Program-made: the position numbers and the translations under genes
Shown: positions 35,393-47,042 of the stretch, in pieces
Layout: every line of letters begins with the position of its first letter
Position numbering within the stretch: the first letter of the stretch is position 1
Origin: Buddleja alternifolia
Taxonomy: Eukaryota > Streptophyta > Magnoliopsida > Lamiales > Scrophulariaceae
Assembly: GCA_019426215.1 (NCBI GenBank)
Contig: CM033404.1
Span: 25,364,843 to 25,428,842, forward strand
DNA length: 64,000 nucleotides
Direction of reading: 5' to 3'
Notes under the pieces: generated by a model
Databases searched by the model: none
Told to the model about the DNA's origin: nothing
What the model saw: only the letters and a program-made list of their open reading frames with translations

Positions 35393-36586
35393 ATGGCAGC
35401 CAACAATAGGACTCTAAAGGAGTTGGCTGCTCCAAATTTTAATCAATAACCTTTATGCATTGAATACGCTACTTTAGATGTTGCTTTTGAATTGAAATCT
35501 GGATTGATTCACTTATTACCTAAATTTCGTGGTCTTGCAGGAGAGGATCCAAATAAACATCTGAAGGAGTTCCATGTTGTTTGTTCAAGCATGAGACCAA
35601 CTGGAGTGTCCGAGGAGCAGATTAAATTGAGAGCTTTTCCATTCTCCTTAGCTGATGATGCAAAGGATTGGCTCTATTATTTACCGTCGGGGACGATAAC
35701 AACATGGAATGAAGTGAAGAGGCTGTTTTTGGAAAAGTACTTCCCAGCTTCAAGGGCTGCCAACATAAGAAAAGAAATTTTTGGCATAAGGCAGTACAAT
35801 GAAGAGTCATTATACGAATACTGGGAGCGTTTTAAGAAGTTGTGTGCAAGCTGCCCCCACCACCAAATAAGTGAGCAATTGTTAATTCAATATTTTTATG
35901 AAGGCTTACTGTATATGAACAGGAGCATGATTGATGCAGCGAGTGGAGGAGCGTTAGTAGATAAAACCCCCACAGCTGCCAGAAATTTGATTTCCAATAT
36001 GGCGGCAAATTCACAGCAATTTGGCATAAGGTTGGACCACACACCTAAAGCAGTTAATGAGGTAAGTACATCTAACCTTGAGCATCAAATTTCTGAGTTA
36101 ACGTCATTAGTTCGTCAGATGGCGGTAGGAAATATGCAAGTAGCGAAGGTATGTGGTATTTGTTCAGTTACAGGACACCCCACTGATGCGTGTCCTACAT
36201 TGCAAGAAGAAACGAACCAGCAAGCCAATGCCATTGGAGGATTCCCAGGTCAGCAACAAAGAAAGTACGATCCTTATTCCAATTCATACAATCCAGGCTG
36301 GCGAGATCACCCCAATCTCAGTCATGGAAATCAAGTTGGACAAAATCGTTATCAAAATTCTTTCCAGCCTCGACAGCAACATCAAACGAATCAATCTTTG
36401 AATTCAGGTATGGCTTTAGATGAAATTGTTAAAGCTCTCGCTAACAATACCCAACAATTTCAACAGGAAACAAGAAACAGCATCCAAAATTTAGAGAAAC
36501 AGATAAGTCAGTTAGCAACTTCGATGAGCAAGATGGAAGCTCAAGGTTCGGGCAAAATTACCCTCCCAAACAATCATAAATCCTAG
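35393..36586 (+). pseudogene. gag: Athila-like gag, interrupted by one stop codon
   Basis: Capsid and nucleocapsid protein. The frame from ATG at 35393 reaches a TAA at 35447-35449. Directly after it the same frame continues through 'GLAGEDPNKHLKEFHVVCS', a conserved gag segment, to 36586. The retrotransposon gag domain covers roughly 35530-35930, a zinc knuckle CGICSVTGHPTDAC (CX2CX4HX4C) lies near 36151-36192, and the tail is Gln/Asn-rich. The run of A near 36555 appears to carry one extra base, since pol homology continues upstream of 36609 in another frame to this point. The gag ORF therefore ends early at 36584-36586. Confidence 0.85.
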
Positions 36587-36608
36587 AGAGAATGCCAGTG
36601 TAGTAACT

Positions 36609-39080
36609 TTGCGCAGTGGAAAAGAAATTCAGAGCCCAACTCAAAGTGTGTCGGAAGAAGAAAAACCCATAGAAGCTAAAATTAGTCTCGAAGCTCCTAA
36701 GGTAAGTTTTCCTTCAAACATGCATAATTCCACTAACACTGTTCCTATTTCCATCCCCTTTCCGAGCAGGTTAAGTAAATCCAAGAAACAAAATGAAGAG
36801 AAGGAGATATTGGAGACATTCAGAAAGGTAGCAGTAAACACTCCACTGCTTGATGCTATTAGTCAGATTCCGAGATATGCAAAATTCCTTAAGGAACTAT
36901 GCATCACGAAGAGGAAGCTACGAGGAGACGAAAAGATTAAAGTGGATGAAAATGTGTCTGCAATAATCCAGCGAAAACTGCCACCTAAGCGTAAGGATCC
37001 AGGTACGTTTACTATCCCTTGTGTGATTGGCAATAATAGATTTGAACGTGCCATGTTAGATTTAGGTGCATCAATTAACGTCATGCCTTATTCAATTTAT
37101 GCATCTCTTAATTTGGGTCCCTTGAAACAAACTGGTGTTATTATACAATTGGCGGATCGATCTAATGCATACCCTGAGGGGCTGCTTGAGGATGTGTTAG
37201 TGCAGGTGAATGAATTAATCTTTCCAGCTGATTTTTACATACTGAATATGGAAGATAATGGATCCCCAAATCCAGGCCCGATCCTCCTAGGACGCCCCTT
37301 CCTCAAAACAGCAAGAACAAAGATTGATGCTCATGATGGCACTTTATCAATGGAGTTCGATGGGCAGATTGTCAAATTTAGTATATTCGAATCCATGAGG
37401 TATCCCCCTGATCTGAATTCAGTTTATTCTATTGATATTATTGATGTGTTAGCCCAGGAGGTTTTTGAGAAAAATCAAGTGGATGCATTGGAAGTAGTAC
37501 TCAGTCATGGTTTATGGCAATTCGGGGAACATCTGAATTTTAGTGATGAAGTTGAAGAGATGATTATGGCTTTGCAGTCCTTACCACCAGCCCCTAGCAG
37601 GTATAATGTGTCAAAAATTGAGTTATCATTTAATCACACAAAATTGTTGCCATCTGTGTTGCAGGCACCGAGTTTAGAACTTAAGCCCTTACCCGAGCAT
37701 TTGAAGTATGTGTACTTAGGGGAAACCGAGACCTTGCCAGTAATAATTGCAAAGAATCTGACTACGGTGCAAGAGGAAAGATTCGTTAGGATGCTTCGAG
37801 ATCATAAGACAGCAATTGGATGGACTATAGCAGACATCAAGGGAATTAGTCCGTCCATGTGCATGCACCGGATTTTGTTAGAGGATGACTCAAAACCAAG
37901 CAGAGAGGCTCAAAGGAGGTTGAATCCATTGATGATGGATGTAGTAAAGAAAGAAATCCTGAAGTTGTTGGATGCAGGAGTTATTTACCCAATTTCAGAC
38001 AGCAAGTGGGTCAGTCCTGTTCAGGTTGTACCAAAAAAATCTGGAGTGACGGTAGTGCAGAACCAGAATAATGAGCTAGTTCCTACGAGGATTCAAAATG
38101 GGTGGCGTGTTTGCATTGATTACCGCAAGCTGAATGCAGCAACGAGAAAGGACCATTTTCCTTTACCTTTTATTGATCAAATGCTTGAACGATTAGCCGG
38201 TAAATCTCATTATTGTTTTCTTGATGGTTACTCAGGTTATAACCAGATTGTGATTGCTCCTGAAGATCAAGAGAAAACCACATTCACGTGTCCGTTTGGA
38301 ACATTTGCTTATCGGAGGATGCCGTTTGGACTTTGCAATGCACCAGCCACTTTTCAGCGCTGCATGATAAGTATTTTCTCCGATTTAATCGAAAAGTACA
38401 TTGAAGTTTTTATGGACGATTTTACTGTGCATAGGGATTCATTTGATTCTTGTCTTGAAAATTTATCTCTTGTGCTTGATCGTTGCATTGACACAAACCT
38501 TGTTTTGAATTTTGAAAAATGTCATTTTATGGTAGAACAAGGGATTGTATTAGGACATGTTATTTCATGTAGGGGTATTGAGGTAGATAAAGCTAAGGTA
38601 GATTTAATTGTGAACTTACCCTACCCCACATGTGTGAGGGATGTGCGATCTTTCCTTGGCCATGCAGGTTTTTATCGTAGATTCATCAAGGATTTTTCGA
38701 AGATTGCATTGCCTCTATCCAAGTTGCAACTACAAGAGTTAGAGGAGATTCGCCTTGATGCTTATGAGAATTCCCGAATTTACAAGGAGAAGACCAAGTG
38801 GTTTCATGACAAGATGATCTCTAGGAAAGAATTTGTGATTGGACAAAAAGTGTTGCTTTACAACTCAAGACTCAAATTAATGCCTGGTAAGTTACGTTCT
38901 CGTTGGGTTGGACCTTTTGTTGTGATTAATGTATTTTCTTATGGTGCAGTAGAGATTCAAAGCTTAGAAACTAACAAGTTGTTCAAGGTAAATGGACATA
39001 GACTTAAACCTTTCTATGAAGGTTTCCAAGAGCATACAATTGAAGAAGTTTCATTGATCAATCCAACTTACTTGGATTAA
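36609..39080 (+). CDS. pol: Athila-like pol: protease-RT joined to integrase C-terminus (internal deletion)
   Basis: An open frame of 823 codons. The aspartic protease motif is [12 protein letters not shown] near residue 150 (D-L-G in place of D-S/T-G, normal for this lineage). RT covers about residues 420-690 with '[11 protein letters not shown]', '[11 protein letters not shown]' and the catalytic FMDD near residue 600. After '[12 protein letters not shown]' (38715-38725) the protein jumps directly to the integrase C-terminal tail ('[14 protein letters not shown]', 'LRSRWVGPF'). RNase H and the integrase zinc finger and DDE core are missing. The frame stays open across the junction. The listed start is only the first ATG; the natural protein would be fused to gag. 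Confidence 0.9.
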   Translation: MRSGKEIQSPTQSVSEEEKPIEAKISLEAPKVSFPSNMHNSTNTVPISIPFPSRLSKSKKQNEEKEILETFRKVAVNTPLLDAISQIPRYAKFLKELCITKRKLRGDEKIKVDENVSAIIQRKLPPKRKDPGTFTIPCVIGNNRFERAMLDLGASINVMPYSIYASLNLGPLKQTGVIIQLADRSNAYPEGLLEDVLVQVNELIFPADFYILNMEDNGSPNPGPILLGRPFLKTARTKIDAHDGTLSMEFDGQIVKFSIFESMRYPPDLNSVYSIDIIDVLAQEVFEKNQVDALEVVLSHGLWQFGEHLNFSDEVEEMIMALQSLPPAPSRYNVSKIELSFNHTKLLPSVLQAPSLELKPLPEHLKYVYLGETETLPVIIAKNLTTVQEERFVRMLRDHKTAIGWTIADIKGISPSMCMHRILLEDDSKPSREAQRRLNPLMMDVVKKEILKLLDAGVIYPISDSKWVSPVQVVPKKSGVTVVQNQNNELVPTRIQNGWRVCIDYRKLNAATRKDHFPLPFIDQMLERLAGKSHYCFLDGYSGYNQIVIAPEDQEKTTFTCPFGTFAYRRMPFGLCNAPATFQRCMISIFSDLIEKYIEVFMDDFTVHRDSFDSCLENLSLVLDRCIDTNLVLNFEKCHFMVEQGIVLGHVISCRGIEVDKAKVDLIVNLPYPTCVRDVRSFLGHAGFYRRFIKDFSKIALPLSKLQLQELEEIRLDAYENSRIYKEKTKWFHDKMISRKEFVIGQKVLLYNSRLKLMPGKLRSRWVGPFVVINVFSYGAVEIQSLETNKLFKVNGHRLKPFYEGFQEHTIEEVSLINPTYLD

Positions 39081-40294
39081 AAGGCTGCAAAGTCGAGCCA
39101 ACGACTTTAAAAAAAGGCGCTGCTTGGGAGGCAACCCAAGAGTGGCTGAACGACCACCATCAGATTTGCTTTCTTTTTCACTATCTCTTTTAATTGCGTT
39201 TGTTCATTTTTTTTATTTATTTATTTTTATTCTGTGTTGCATTGAGGACAATGCAGATTTTAAGTGTGGGGGAAATGGTTAGTTATTTGTTTTATGAGTT
39301 AAAAAAAAATAATTCTTTATTGTGCAGCCAAGTAAGGTAGTGAAAAATTATTTTCCTTCATCAGTGGTTGATTGAAAAATAAACTAGATTCAATAGAGAA
39401 GTTAAGTAGTGTTTAAATTGTTATGATTGTTGAAGTACAGGCTTTTAGAGAAATTCGTGTGAATTCCTAATTTAGCATAACTTTGTATGTGACTTTTGAC
39501 TTGCTGAAATCCCTTCAAATTCCTCAAGGTTAATCTGGTTGATAGTGACTTAAAATAATAATGGATGAAATTCCTCGGTGTAAAGCTTGAGGCGTAAATT
39601 GCATAATGTTGAAGATATAGTATAGCGCCTGGGATTATCTACACTGAAGGGATTAAGCCTGAGGAGTTTTCAAGCTTGGTAACCTAAGACTATCTAGTCT
39701 GGGATCTATCGGCCCAAACCTGCTACTGTGTTGGAAATCTAATAGGGCTATTCAAAGTATGTCCAGAATGAAATGATCCGCTTGTTGAGTAACCGGGTGC
39801 ATTCATGAGTAATGTTTGTATTCGCGTCAAAAGACAAGTGTGTGCTTAATAATAAAATGTTGCTCGTTTTGATTTATTATTTATGATAGAGGAAATATAA
39901 AGGGATGATGTTAAGTTAGATGTTGCATTAATAGTATTGCGGTTACGAAATTAAGTGAATTCTTGAGAAGTTTGTGTGAATGCAAGAGTAATGGTGGAGA
40001 CATGATAGACCTTTCTATCGAATTTTGTTACGAATTGATGTTTGGAAAGAAAATTTCATGAATTTGCTTGTTTGTACATTGAGAGATTGATTTTGTGGGT
40101 ATATCTTCTGCAAACCCTCACGAGACTAAACTCGTCCACTAGGGGTAACCTAGGGGTTTAAAGGCTTGTTGCATATGCTAAATGCAACCGTGTTACCTAC
40201 GAAAATGGTTGGCTTTAGTTTTAGTTTTTTTTTTCTTTTCTAGTTTCTCTTTATCTTTGCCCGTGGACGTGCAAGAGCTAAGTGTGGGGGAATT
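39081..40294 (+). mobile_element. 3' untranslated region of the Athila-like element with two polypurine tracts
   Basis: No coding domain. A GCTTGGGAGGCAACCCAAG stem-like motif follows pol (39122-39140). An internal polypurine tract AGTGTGGGGGAAA occurs near 39263, and the terminal one AGTGTGGGGGAA is at 40281-40292, just before the 3' LTR. Duplicate tracts of this kind are common in Athila/Tat elements. Confidence 0.8.
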
Positions 40295-41778
40295 TGATAA
40301 GTGCAATATTTACATATTTTATTACCTCTATCTTTAGCATTTTATTGTGATTATATGGCCATTGGAACTGATTTTATCTCATTTTGTGATTTGGGCAAGA
40401 GTTGAAGTGCAAAATATCAATTTCAATCAAAATGACAGATTTGGCGATGTTTCGAAAATATTAATATATCTGGAGATGCAGACATTAGTTTCTATTGAAT
40501 TTTATCTAGTTGGAAAGCTAAGACAAAGGCCTATATTTCTTATGAAGAAGTCCAGACCCAGTTCGGAGGTTAAAGGGCTCGAAAGTGTTGAAGAATTTAA
40601 TGAAGATTTCTGTTCTGGACTGGACTGGAATGCGCAGCTTTGGTGAAAAATTCATAACTAGAGTTATGTGTCTTGGATTCAGTCAAGGCCAGTTGGAAAT
40701 GAAAGCTAACACATAAAGCCACAAATGTCTAGAAGGAGTCAAAGTCAGATTCGATGAATTAGAGGTGACAAATCAGAATGTAAAGGGAAGAATATATTCT
40801 CCATGCTTTGATGTTAAAGAGAAGAATATATTCTCCATGCTTTGATGTTAAAGGGAAGAATATATTCTCCATGTCTTGATAAAGGAAGAGAGAATATATT
40901 CTCTCTATGATTATGTCATCTTTTCATTGCCTATATATATGTCTTGCAAGAGTTGAAGAAGAACAACAAAAACAAGAAGAAAACAAAGAGAAGAGAGTTA
41001 GAAAAAATAGTATTTTCAAGTTTTATGCTTACAATTATGAGTAGCTAAGTTTTTATTTCGATTCAAGGGAGTTCATTTTGATTCACATGTTGTGAGACAC
41101 GGAGCTTCATCTATCTATCTACGGTTTGATTATCTTTTGTTTCTTATTCTTAATGTTCATGCTTGTTTAGATAATAATCTAAGGTGCACATTAGTTGATT
41201 ATCTATTACAATCTATTGCTAACAAATCTTCATAATCCGTAATTGTTATGTTTGATTTGTGCATGTAGCAATTAGGTTTTCATGATTAGGATCCCAATTT
41301 TCGTTGATAACCTAAGGGAAACATTAGAGTAAATTAAATAGTTGGCGCTTGCTTAAACTATTGTTTATTCTTAGTCGCTTCTAATTCGTTATGCTATTAT
41401 TAACATGATTAGGATTGCTTAATACCGAGTCAGTTGATAATAAGAATTTAACCGGGTGCTGGGCTTTGGTTAATGATATACGGAAGTTAATAGGGATATA
41501 AATAGCTGGTTATTTATGTTCTTGGCTAAGTAATCAAAGAATAGATAGTATTTTAGGTGTCTATGATCAACTTGAATTGAAGAACGAACTATCCTTGAAT
41601 CGATGCTTTACATTTATTGAACTTCCTATTTAATTCCTGTCATTATTAATTCATCAAACAAACCTCCCCACTGAATATTATTTTGATCAACCAATATCTA
41701 GGGTTCGACCTGGACTTACGAGTACTACAAATTCTTGTGAGAACAGTAATTATATTTTGGTGCATTCGACACGTACCA
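40295..41778 (+). repeat. 3' LTR of the Athila-like element
   Basis: 1484 bp, differing from the 5' LTR at 10 positions by eye, mostly transitions, with no length change. Confidence 0.95.
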
Positions 41779-42251
41779 GTACTATTTATAGAGGTTTCTT
41801 TGGATTTGTCTGTTGGACACATGTAGGCGCGTGTCTCTCACGCAGCGCGTTAAACAATCCATTTTCTGACATTCTTGAAATTCTGCTGGTCCGATTGGAC
41901 AGAAGCATGTTTTGAACTCTGATTTCTTACAGTCTAGTCAAAAGATGGCTTGTCCACAAGTCATAATAGATTATCACATTTAATGCACTTATCAGGCATT
42001 TAGTGTATTTGAACTTATTTCCCGTTGGAAATGAATGTCCGTTGATGATTGCATTTAAGTCCTCCATGACTTGAGAATTTATTTCAGATGAATCTGATAC
42101 TTGATCGCTTGAGTATTTTGAGCGCTTGATTCACAACCCTGAAACAGTCCTTTAGCATTTGACAGACGCTAAGAACAAATCTTCATCTTCACTTGACTTC
42201 AGACGCTGATCTTCAACTTCATCTTAGATAGACTCACCTAGAATTCTAACA

Positions 42252-42489
42252 GCGACTCTGTATCAAATACTTAGTCTAAAATCTATAAAGATAAAAATTA
42301 CAAGCCTAACAAACTTTCAAACGCTTATACAATATTTCTATGAAAGCATAAACTTACATTCTTTTTGGGGTCTTACATAAAGTCATATTCTTGTCATCAT
42401 CGAAACATCTAACATGAAATTTCCTAACATAGGTATGTGTTGAGTATTGTATCCAATTTTCATGTAATAAACTGAGGGTAATGTGCAGG
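42252..42489. other. Short non-coding link of the Mutator-like region
   Basis: AT-rich, intron-like; nothing recognised. Confidence 0.35.
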
Positions 42490-42861
42490 GATTTACCTCC
42501 AGGAAAACTGATTGGTAACTGTCCGGTGTTTACCAGAATTGAGACCCCTTCCAAAAACTTAGATGCGCACAAGGAGACAATTGTCGCAACCGATGATTCT
42601 TGCTTCTACTTCGACTTCAGATAGAATGTAAAAGAGTTAATAAAAAAGATGTTGGATCATGTGCATTCTTCCAATGATACTATAAAGCATATTGAGGAAC
42701 ACAACAATATTCACCTCTTGCATATTATCAGAAATGAGATATGGCATGAAGCTAGTGAAGCATTGAAGCGAGGAGTTGGCGATGATTTTGATGAATTTTT
42801 CGAATTCAGCTATCCTGAGAGCGAGGATGAGGCATTTGGTGTGGAGTGTGACTGCATTTAA
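42490..42861 (+). pseudogene. Unrecognised small gene fragment
   Basis: After a splice-acceptor-like GTGCAG (42483-42488) a frame reads 'DLPPGKLIGNCPVFTRIET' to a TAG at about 42619-42621. It then continues in the same frame from ATG 42649 through an acidic C-terminus (…FSYPESEDEAFG…) to 42861. I do not recognise the family. Its place next to the repeat array and F-box gene suggests it is part of the Mutator-like cargo. One in-frame stop suggests a dead gene, unless an intron removes it. Confidence 0.4.
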
Positions 42862-42889
42862 GGAAGGTATATATAGTTTAAATTCTTAA

Positions 42890-43310
42890 TTGGGTGTAAC
42901 CGGATATTTATCATATATAAAACATGTTATTTATGTCAATTTCAAGGGTTTTGCAATATTTATGTATCAATTAAATGACAATTGTTTATGGATCGATATG
43001 AAATTGTGTTTTGAGTATACCTATTATACTGCTTAACCGGATACTTATCATAGCGGATTAATCTTGTGTTTTCAAACATAAATAGTTCTAATTGGCTCAA
43101 ATTTGAGTTTTCTAATTTATATAAAACATATTATCTATGTTAATTTCAAGGGTTTTTTTAGTATTCTATGGCACCTAATTAAATGTGAATTGGTGATGGA
43201 TGGATATCAAATTGTGTTTTGAATATGCCTTGTATACCGCTTAACTGGATATTTATCATACCAGTATAACCGGATATTTATCATACTGGTATCAGATTGT
43301 GATTTTTCGA
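42890..43310 (+). repeat. ACCGG-type repeat array, plus orientation, left of the F-box gene
   Basis: Units near 42895, 43027 and 43228, each with AACCGGATATTTATCATA or a close variant, 'ataaaacatgttattta', 'atttcaagggtttt' and 'atggatcgatatgaaattgtg'. The last unit has the core doubled (43238-43295). The array on the other side of the F-box gene is inverted. Confidence 0.8.
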
Positions 43311-43438
43311 TCCAAAATTAAATTAATTGCATCAAACTGTTATCTACTATATAAAAACATGTACAAGTACAAAAGAGTACACATTCAGTACATGACCTTA
43401 GACTTATGAAGATACAAATTACCTAGGGTAAGCCCCTT

Positions 43439-44994
43439 TTATGAAACGAAACAACACATTTTTGAAGCGGTGCCTTCATACGCCCTAATTGATGGCCTCT
43501 TATGAACGTCAATTGGATCATCAAAAAAGCTCATAGTGCAGTAAATATTTAGTGTACCCAACTCAGTTGCGTGCGACAACACGTACCGAATGTAGTTTAG
43601 CTTGCAATCAGAACCCGAGAAGTTGAAGATAGTGACCTCATTCAATAACTCCAATCCCATCGCTTGCAACTTCCAGTCCTTTACGTAGTTGAATACACTA
43701 GTGCAATTGTTTTCCCATGGTGCATCCTACACAAGTTAAGTCAATTACAATTTTATTTTAGAAACCCAAACAAAGAACGTGTTAAATAAACCATGTAATA
43801 ATCGACAAATCATAAACTTAAAATTTTACCTCCAAATCGACTTTAAGCTCATTCAAGATTGTACATCTACTGATGAGCACCAATGTGACAGCAAGATTGT
43901 CTAGCTGCTTTGAACACCTAATCTCTAAGCGGTACATATTAATAAAAAAGTGCTTCGCCATAATGCAACGTAGAGACTCCACACGCACCAACATCTACCA
44001 AAGTTAAAAAAAAAAAATCAAAACAAATTCATAAAAGCATTTTCACTTATTCAAACAATGATAGATGTACCTTAACAAAATCAATCGGGACACGTGCTTG
44101 TTCGTTGTACAGTAATTCTTTCGTCATTTTGACAACCTCTTGAAGTAGTCGGTTTCTCGAGCAAAATGATCCGATGTAGTATCCATGACAGTGTACTATC
44201 CACTGTAAAGAACGAGGTAATGTCCCCACTACTTGTAAATGCCCCAGACCCTGTTGGTCTTGTTTCAATAACATAACTAGGACATCTACATCGGGAAAGT
44301 CTACTTTTATATTCACGTTTGCTTGGCCCCGATTGAATACCATTTTGAATATTTTTACACATGGCAAATATACCTCAAATTCTGTAAGTCCTCTAAAATC
44401 ATAGTTCAATAACTGCAAATCATTTAACTCGGGACACCATTTTCCAAGTCGGGAAGAAAATGTGTTATCATTCAACACAACGTGCTTCACTTTGAGTCTT
44501 TTCAAATTTGGTAAACTATATCTATCTTCCCACCTAACATTGTAGTTTAGTAGATATAATTTTAACTCAACAAGAGTTTTTGACAAAAACAGGCCGTTAG
44601 GGAGTGACATGGACAACCGGCAGACTAATTTCAGCTTTTGCACAGAACTAGCAACTCCAAACGACATCCATTCTTGCCTAATCTGTTGCAATGCCTCCGT
44701 CCCCATGGGTAATTCAAAGATCAAGGTTTCAACAACACTTTCATTATGTTGAAGTATAGTGCGATTAACAAAATTAATAAAATCTAAACCATGATAATCC
44801 CTTTGTTCGAAACGGTTAATATCGAACAAAAGAGTAGGGATGGAATACCAACAATGTTGAAAATACTTTGATACAAGACCCAATCGGGCTGCCTCCACAA
44901 TGCATGAATCCCTTGATAACTTTCCCATAACATGAAATATTAAATCCTCACAAAGGAAACTAAGTCCATTATCAGAAATTGTACCTCGTTGCAT
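43439..44994 (-). CDS. F-box/FBD protein, three exons, apparently intact
   Basis: Likely substrate adaptor of an SCF ubiquitin ligase. Exons by clean GT-AG sites, all phase 0: 44994-44071 (308 codons), 43994-43830 (55 codons), 43726-43439 (95 codons plus stop), giving 458 aa. The F-box is at about residues 12-50 (DLIFHVMGKLSRDSC...GLVSKYFQHCW), followed by irregular LRR-like strands (residues ~120-230). A C-terminal FBD-like domain in exon 3 contains 'VTIFNFSGSDCKLNYIRYVL'. No stop or frameshift is present. It lies between two oppositely oriented ACCGG-type repeat arrays and beside Ulp1-type genes, so it looks like transposon cargo and not an ordinary host locus. Expression is unknown. Confidence 0.8.
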
Positions 44995-45439
44995 GGTTGT
45001 TTATATGAAATATCCCCTATTTATACTGTGTTTCTCCCCTGCTCGTGCAAGATGATCTCGCTGAAGTGATATTTTCTGTCTCAATACTCTCCCTCCTTGG
45101 AACTCCTCTGAAAATCCTTTGAAAATTCTTTGTAGGGTTTGGTGGGGGAAGAGAATGTTTGATTTTTCAGTCAGTTTTGGCTTTTGGTTATAGTAAAGAG
45201 GAAGACAAATGAGAAGGATTTTCCAGTCCACAGTTTTGAGGGATTTTCCAAGGATTTTCAAATGTAAGTTGAGTATGTGAAAAGACTTTTACTTTTTTAC
45301 ATGTTAGAGAGTTAGTGTGTGGACGTGGTTAATTGGCGGTTACCTTAGTTGTATCTCATTCCCCATTAATTTGTAATTTGTAACTTGTAGTAGTTAGCAG
45401 CAGGTGTGGGTAGTTACTAGTGGGAAGTTTAAGGGACAC
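44995..45439. other. Upstream region of the F-box gene
   Basis: Probable promoter and leader of the minus-strand F-box gene; 'tatttatactg' near 45018 could be read as a TATA-like element on the minus strand (AGTATAAATA). The frame 45001-45261 shows no domain. Confidence 0.4.
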
Positions 45440-46060
45440 ATACCGGTTATATAGGTAACTGGTATAGGATGCAAAAAAATACCATTTTCCTTATCATTAC
45501 GTGAACATTAATAATTAGATGGGCTAATTATTTTTTAAAGCTTATACCGGTATGATAAATATCCGGTTAAGCATTATAATAGGCATACTCAAAAAACCAT
45601 TGAAACTAACATAAATAACATGTTTTATATATTATATTACAGTTTGAGGCAATTAGAACCATTTTTAGTGTTTGAAAAACCAAAACTTATACCGGTATGA
45701 TAAATATCCGGTTAAACGGTATAATAGGCATACTCAAAACACAATTTCATATCTATCCATAAACAATTGACATTTAATTGGTTGAAATAGAATACTAAAA
45801 AACTATTGAAACTAACATAAATAACATGTTTTATATATTATATTACAGTTTGAGGCAATTAGGCTTATACCGGTATGATAAATATCTGGTTAAACGGTAT
45901 AATAGGCATACTCAAAACACATTTCATGTCGATCCATTAACAATTGACGTTTAACCGGGTGACATAGAATACTAAAAAACCAATTTTATATATTAGAATA
46001 CAGTTGGAGGGAAATAACAATTGACATTTAATTAGGTTAAATAGAATACTACAACAATTA
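45440..46060 (-). repeat. ACCGG-type repeat array, minus orientation
   Basis: Three clear units with ACCGGTATGATAAATATC near 45543, 45683 and 45866, plus a weaker one near 45442. Spacing is 140-183 bp. Units share 'ggcatactcaaaacaca', 'caattgacatttaatt' and 'aaataacatgttttatatatta'. Inverted relative to 42890-43310; it ends at the Ulp1 stop codon side. Confidence 0.85.
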
Positions 46061-46093
46061 ACTATTTACAAGTTAACTATTTAACAATGTTCA

Positions 46094-46825
46094 TCAATCA
46101 ACTCTTAACCTCAAAATATCTCTAGCTACTCGTCTCCTGAAATACAGCATGTTGTGCTGCCCAAAACAAAGTCCAATATCGGCACGACTACTAGAAAAGT
46201 TAGCGTACTTCATCATAAACATTCCACAGTCGAACACATTATGCTGTTGGGGATGGTCTGTGGTGCGCTCATAATGCCAGTGACTCAAATCAATTGATTG
46301 TCCGTTATTGTGCCTCGCCTCATCAATATAATACCGAGCTAGAAAATCCAAAACTTTATGATCATATCCACCATATGAATCAAGATACTGCAACTTTTGG
46401 TCTTTTTTGTTGATAATAGCTAAACACCAATGTTGATCTTCTTTTCGGTGAATAGGCACAAACAGTTTGTCACACTCAACAAGGTGATATCCAATAGAGG
46501 TCACACCATTCCATTCCTTGAATGATTTGAAATCATACTGACCATCACGAACCAAACTCCCGTAAAAGAAAGAGCTAAAATAATGGCATCTCAAATATTT
46601 GGTTGGCTCCCTAATCTCTCTTTCTTTCAACAAATTAAAATACAAATCAACCAACTCATCATTAATCCAACCTTTTGACCGCAAACACTGAAACTTTTCG
46701 CCGTTTATGCAAATACCAGACAGATAGTGACTCACCAACGTTTTTGTAGTATTGCTTTTTGCAAGGCCAGCGACAATGTCTTTGTCTTCTGCCCGGGTAA
46801 GAGGGGAAAAATATTCCGTAGCCAT
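46094..46825 (-). CDS. Ulp1-type cysteine protease (C48), intact ORF
   Basis: A single-exon open frame of 243 codons. The catalytic set of SUMO-type (C48) proteases is all present: His132 in QHWCLAII, Asp149 in LQYLDSYGG, Gln193/194 and Cys200 in NVFDCGMF. An in-frame TAA lies a few codons upstream of the ATG, so this start is natural unless an exon is spliced in. In plants such Ulp1 domains are often carried by Mutator-like elements (the KAONASHI type) together with DUF1985 exons. Here those exons lie directly upstream (47043-49860) but are broken. It may be the last exon of that gene, or a stand-alone protease. SUMO cleavage is a family inference only. Confidence 0.8.
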   Translation of the reverse strand: MATEYFSPLTRAEDKDIVAGLAKSNTTKTLVSHYLSGICINGEKFQCLRSKGWINDELVDLYFNLLKEREIREPTKYLRCHYFSSFFYGSLVRDGQYDFKSFKEWNGVTSIGYHLVECDKLFVPIHRKEDQHWCLAIINKKDQKLQYLDSYGGYDHKVLDFLARYYIDEARHNNGQSIDLSHWHYERTTDHPQQHNVFDCGMFMMKYANFSSSRADIGLCFGQHNMLYFRRRVARDILRLRVD

Positions 46826-47042
46826 GGGATTTTATACAGATTGTGCAACAGTTTTTTTGCGGCGGCTTCCGCTGGGATACAAAGCAAATAACTTCATCTT
46901 GATAAGAGCACGACATTAAATAAAAAATTAAATACATTATCATCAAACTTAAACAAGTACTAAATTTCATAACATTGTTTACAAATATACATCACATGCA
47001 GACATCAAGATTTTCATCAAACAAAAAAGACATTATGCCATA

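Larger units (their letters stand above)
33798..41778 (+). mobile_element. Athila-like Ty3/gypsy retrotransposon, young but internally deleted, TSD GTACT
   Basis: Complete from LTR to LTR, 7981 bp. Both LTRs are 1484 bp, begin TGATAAGTGC and end CGTACCA. A perfect GTACT duplication (33793-33797 and 41779-41783) flanks it. It has a primer site of the TTGGCGCCGTTGCC type, gag, a shortened pol, and polypurine tracts. By my reading the LTRs differ at 10 positions (0.7%), so the insertion is recent. Gag carries a stop, gag-pol a frameshift, and pol lacks RNase H and the integrase core, so it cannot move by itself. Confidence 0.95.
32963..42251 (-). mobile_element. Copia-type LTR, minus strand, split by the Athila-like insertion
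   Basis: Joining 32963-33797 with 41784-42251 gives about 1.3 kb. On the minus strand it starts TGTTAGAATTCTAGGTG (42251) and ends after 'gggtctattcaacccc' and a C run with TTCTAGACCC, a hallmark of the end of SIRE/Angela-like copia LTRs. On the plus strand this is the poly-G tract at 32983-32998. No internal domain or clean target duplication is visible, so solo status and exact ends are uncertain. Confidence 0.55.
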
